Positions 19,387 to 19,619 of a stretch of DNA of 19,619 nt are shown piece after piece. Every line of letters starts with the position of its first letter. Positions within the stretch are counted from its first letter, which is position 1. The notes below the pieces were generated by a model. That model was not told the DNA's origin, searched no databases, and saw only the letters and a list, made by a program, of their open reading frames with translations. Source of the stretch: CAZALT01 sp964485515 (GTDB lineage Bacteria > Actinomycetota > Acidimicrobiia > Acidimicrobiales > Acidimicrobilacustridaceae); NCBI GenBank assembly GCA_964485515.1, contig CAZALT010000054.1, positions 1 to 19,619 of the forward strand, read 5' to 3'. The translations under genes and the position numbers were made by a program.

Positions 19387-19619
19387 TCAGACCGGGGGCT
19401 TGGCGTTGGCCATCTCGCGGAGCTCGTTCTTGGCGACCTTGTCGAGCAGGGCGGTGGGGAACTCCTCGACGAAGTAGACGGCGCGCGGGACCTTGAAGTC
19501 AGCCAGGTTGGCCTTGCAGGCGTCGATGATGAGGCCGGCGAGCTCGTCGTCGTCCTGGTTGGGATCGGCCTTGATGACGAAGGCGACCGCCACCTGGTCG
19601 AGCATGTCGTGGTCCTTGC
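19387..19619 (-). CDS. C-terminus of an AMP-forming acyl-CoA ligase (cut by window edge)
   Basis: The last 77 residues of an ANL-superfamily ligase run in from the right edge. KDHDMLDQVAVAFVIKADPN corresponds to the start of the mobile C-terminal domain, followed by a helix ending KANLADFKVPRAVYFVEEFP, and TALLDKVAKNELREMA is the A10 segment where the adenylating lysine (K of LDKVAKNEL) lies. The frame is open to the window edge, so the ATG inside at 19605 is not the start. Sequence around FKVPRAVYFVEEFP resembles CaiC- and FadD-type ligases. The substrate-binding domain is outside the window. It adds a second acyl-CoA ligase to the local set. Confidence 0.85.
   Translation of the reverse strand, partial: KDHDMLDQVAVAFVIKADPNQDDDELAGLIIDACKANLADFKVPRAVYFVEEFPTALLDKVAKNELREMANAKPPV

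Overview
The window is a very GC-rich chromosomal fragment from an actinomycete. Leaderless-looking promoters, an F420-dependent enzyme family, a KstR-like regulator and FadD/FadE-type lipid genes point to Actinomycetota. My best guess is Acidimicrobiia, but nothing here proves the class. No rRNA, tRNA, CRISPR array, transposase or phage gene was seen. A 100-N assembly gap lies at 8409-8508, and its two flanks share an identical 55-base sequence.

Layout. 1-4430 is a lipid/CoA region: the start of an unknown gene (minus), a 17-beta-HSD4-like SDR and a FadD19-like acyl-CoA synthetase (minus), then a divergent, translationally coupled pair (a 65-aa protein and an Rv3520c-family F420 oxidoreductase). 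4431-6960 (minus) carries a GGDEF-EAL protein whose signature residues are eroded in both domains, and a two-helix membrane protein with a long acidic tail. 7083-9091 holds a DUF983 zinc-ribbon membrane protein, a KstR-like TetR regulator, a 17-bp VNTR interrupted by the gap, and a Nudix hydrolase. 9157-12314 has a DUF2332 protein, a lipoprotein, and (divergently) a second DUF983 protein overlapping an acyl-CoA thioesterase.

12371-17240 is the most unusual part: a minus-strand cluster of envelope proteins. In transcription order these are a membrane coiled-coil protein broken by a (CT)5 tract, a membrane-anchored coiled-coil protein fused to a GH43-like beta-propeller (ATGA overlap), a lipoprotein with a chagasin-like domain, and a secreted GH43-like protein with three about 105-residue C-terminal repeats. 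The two membrane proteins share a stalk module with a C-x29-C helical hairpin, and the two GH43-like domains share their cysteines. I infer a surface glycan-processing or glycan-sensing assembly.

17341-19619 returns to lipid genes: an acyl-CoA dehydrogenase, a small PH-like membrane protein, and the C-terminus of another acyl-CoA ligase at the window edge.

How the parts may work together. Ligase, dehydrogenase, SDR hydroxyacyl-CoA dehydrogenase and thioesterase are the enzymes expected for beta-oxidation of fatty acids or steroid side chains, and the KstR-like repressor would be a natural controller. They are scattered over several transcription units, so this is inference. Many genes have a TANNNT -10 box 6-10 nt before the start codon and lack a Shine-Dalgarno, and several convergent gene pairs are separated by strong hairpins.
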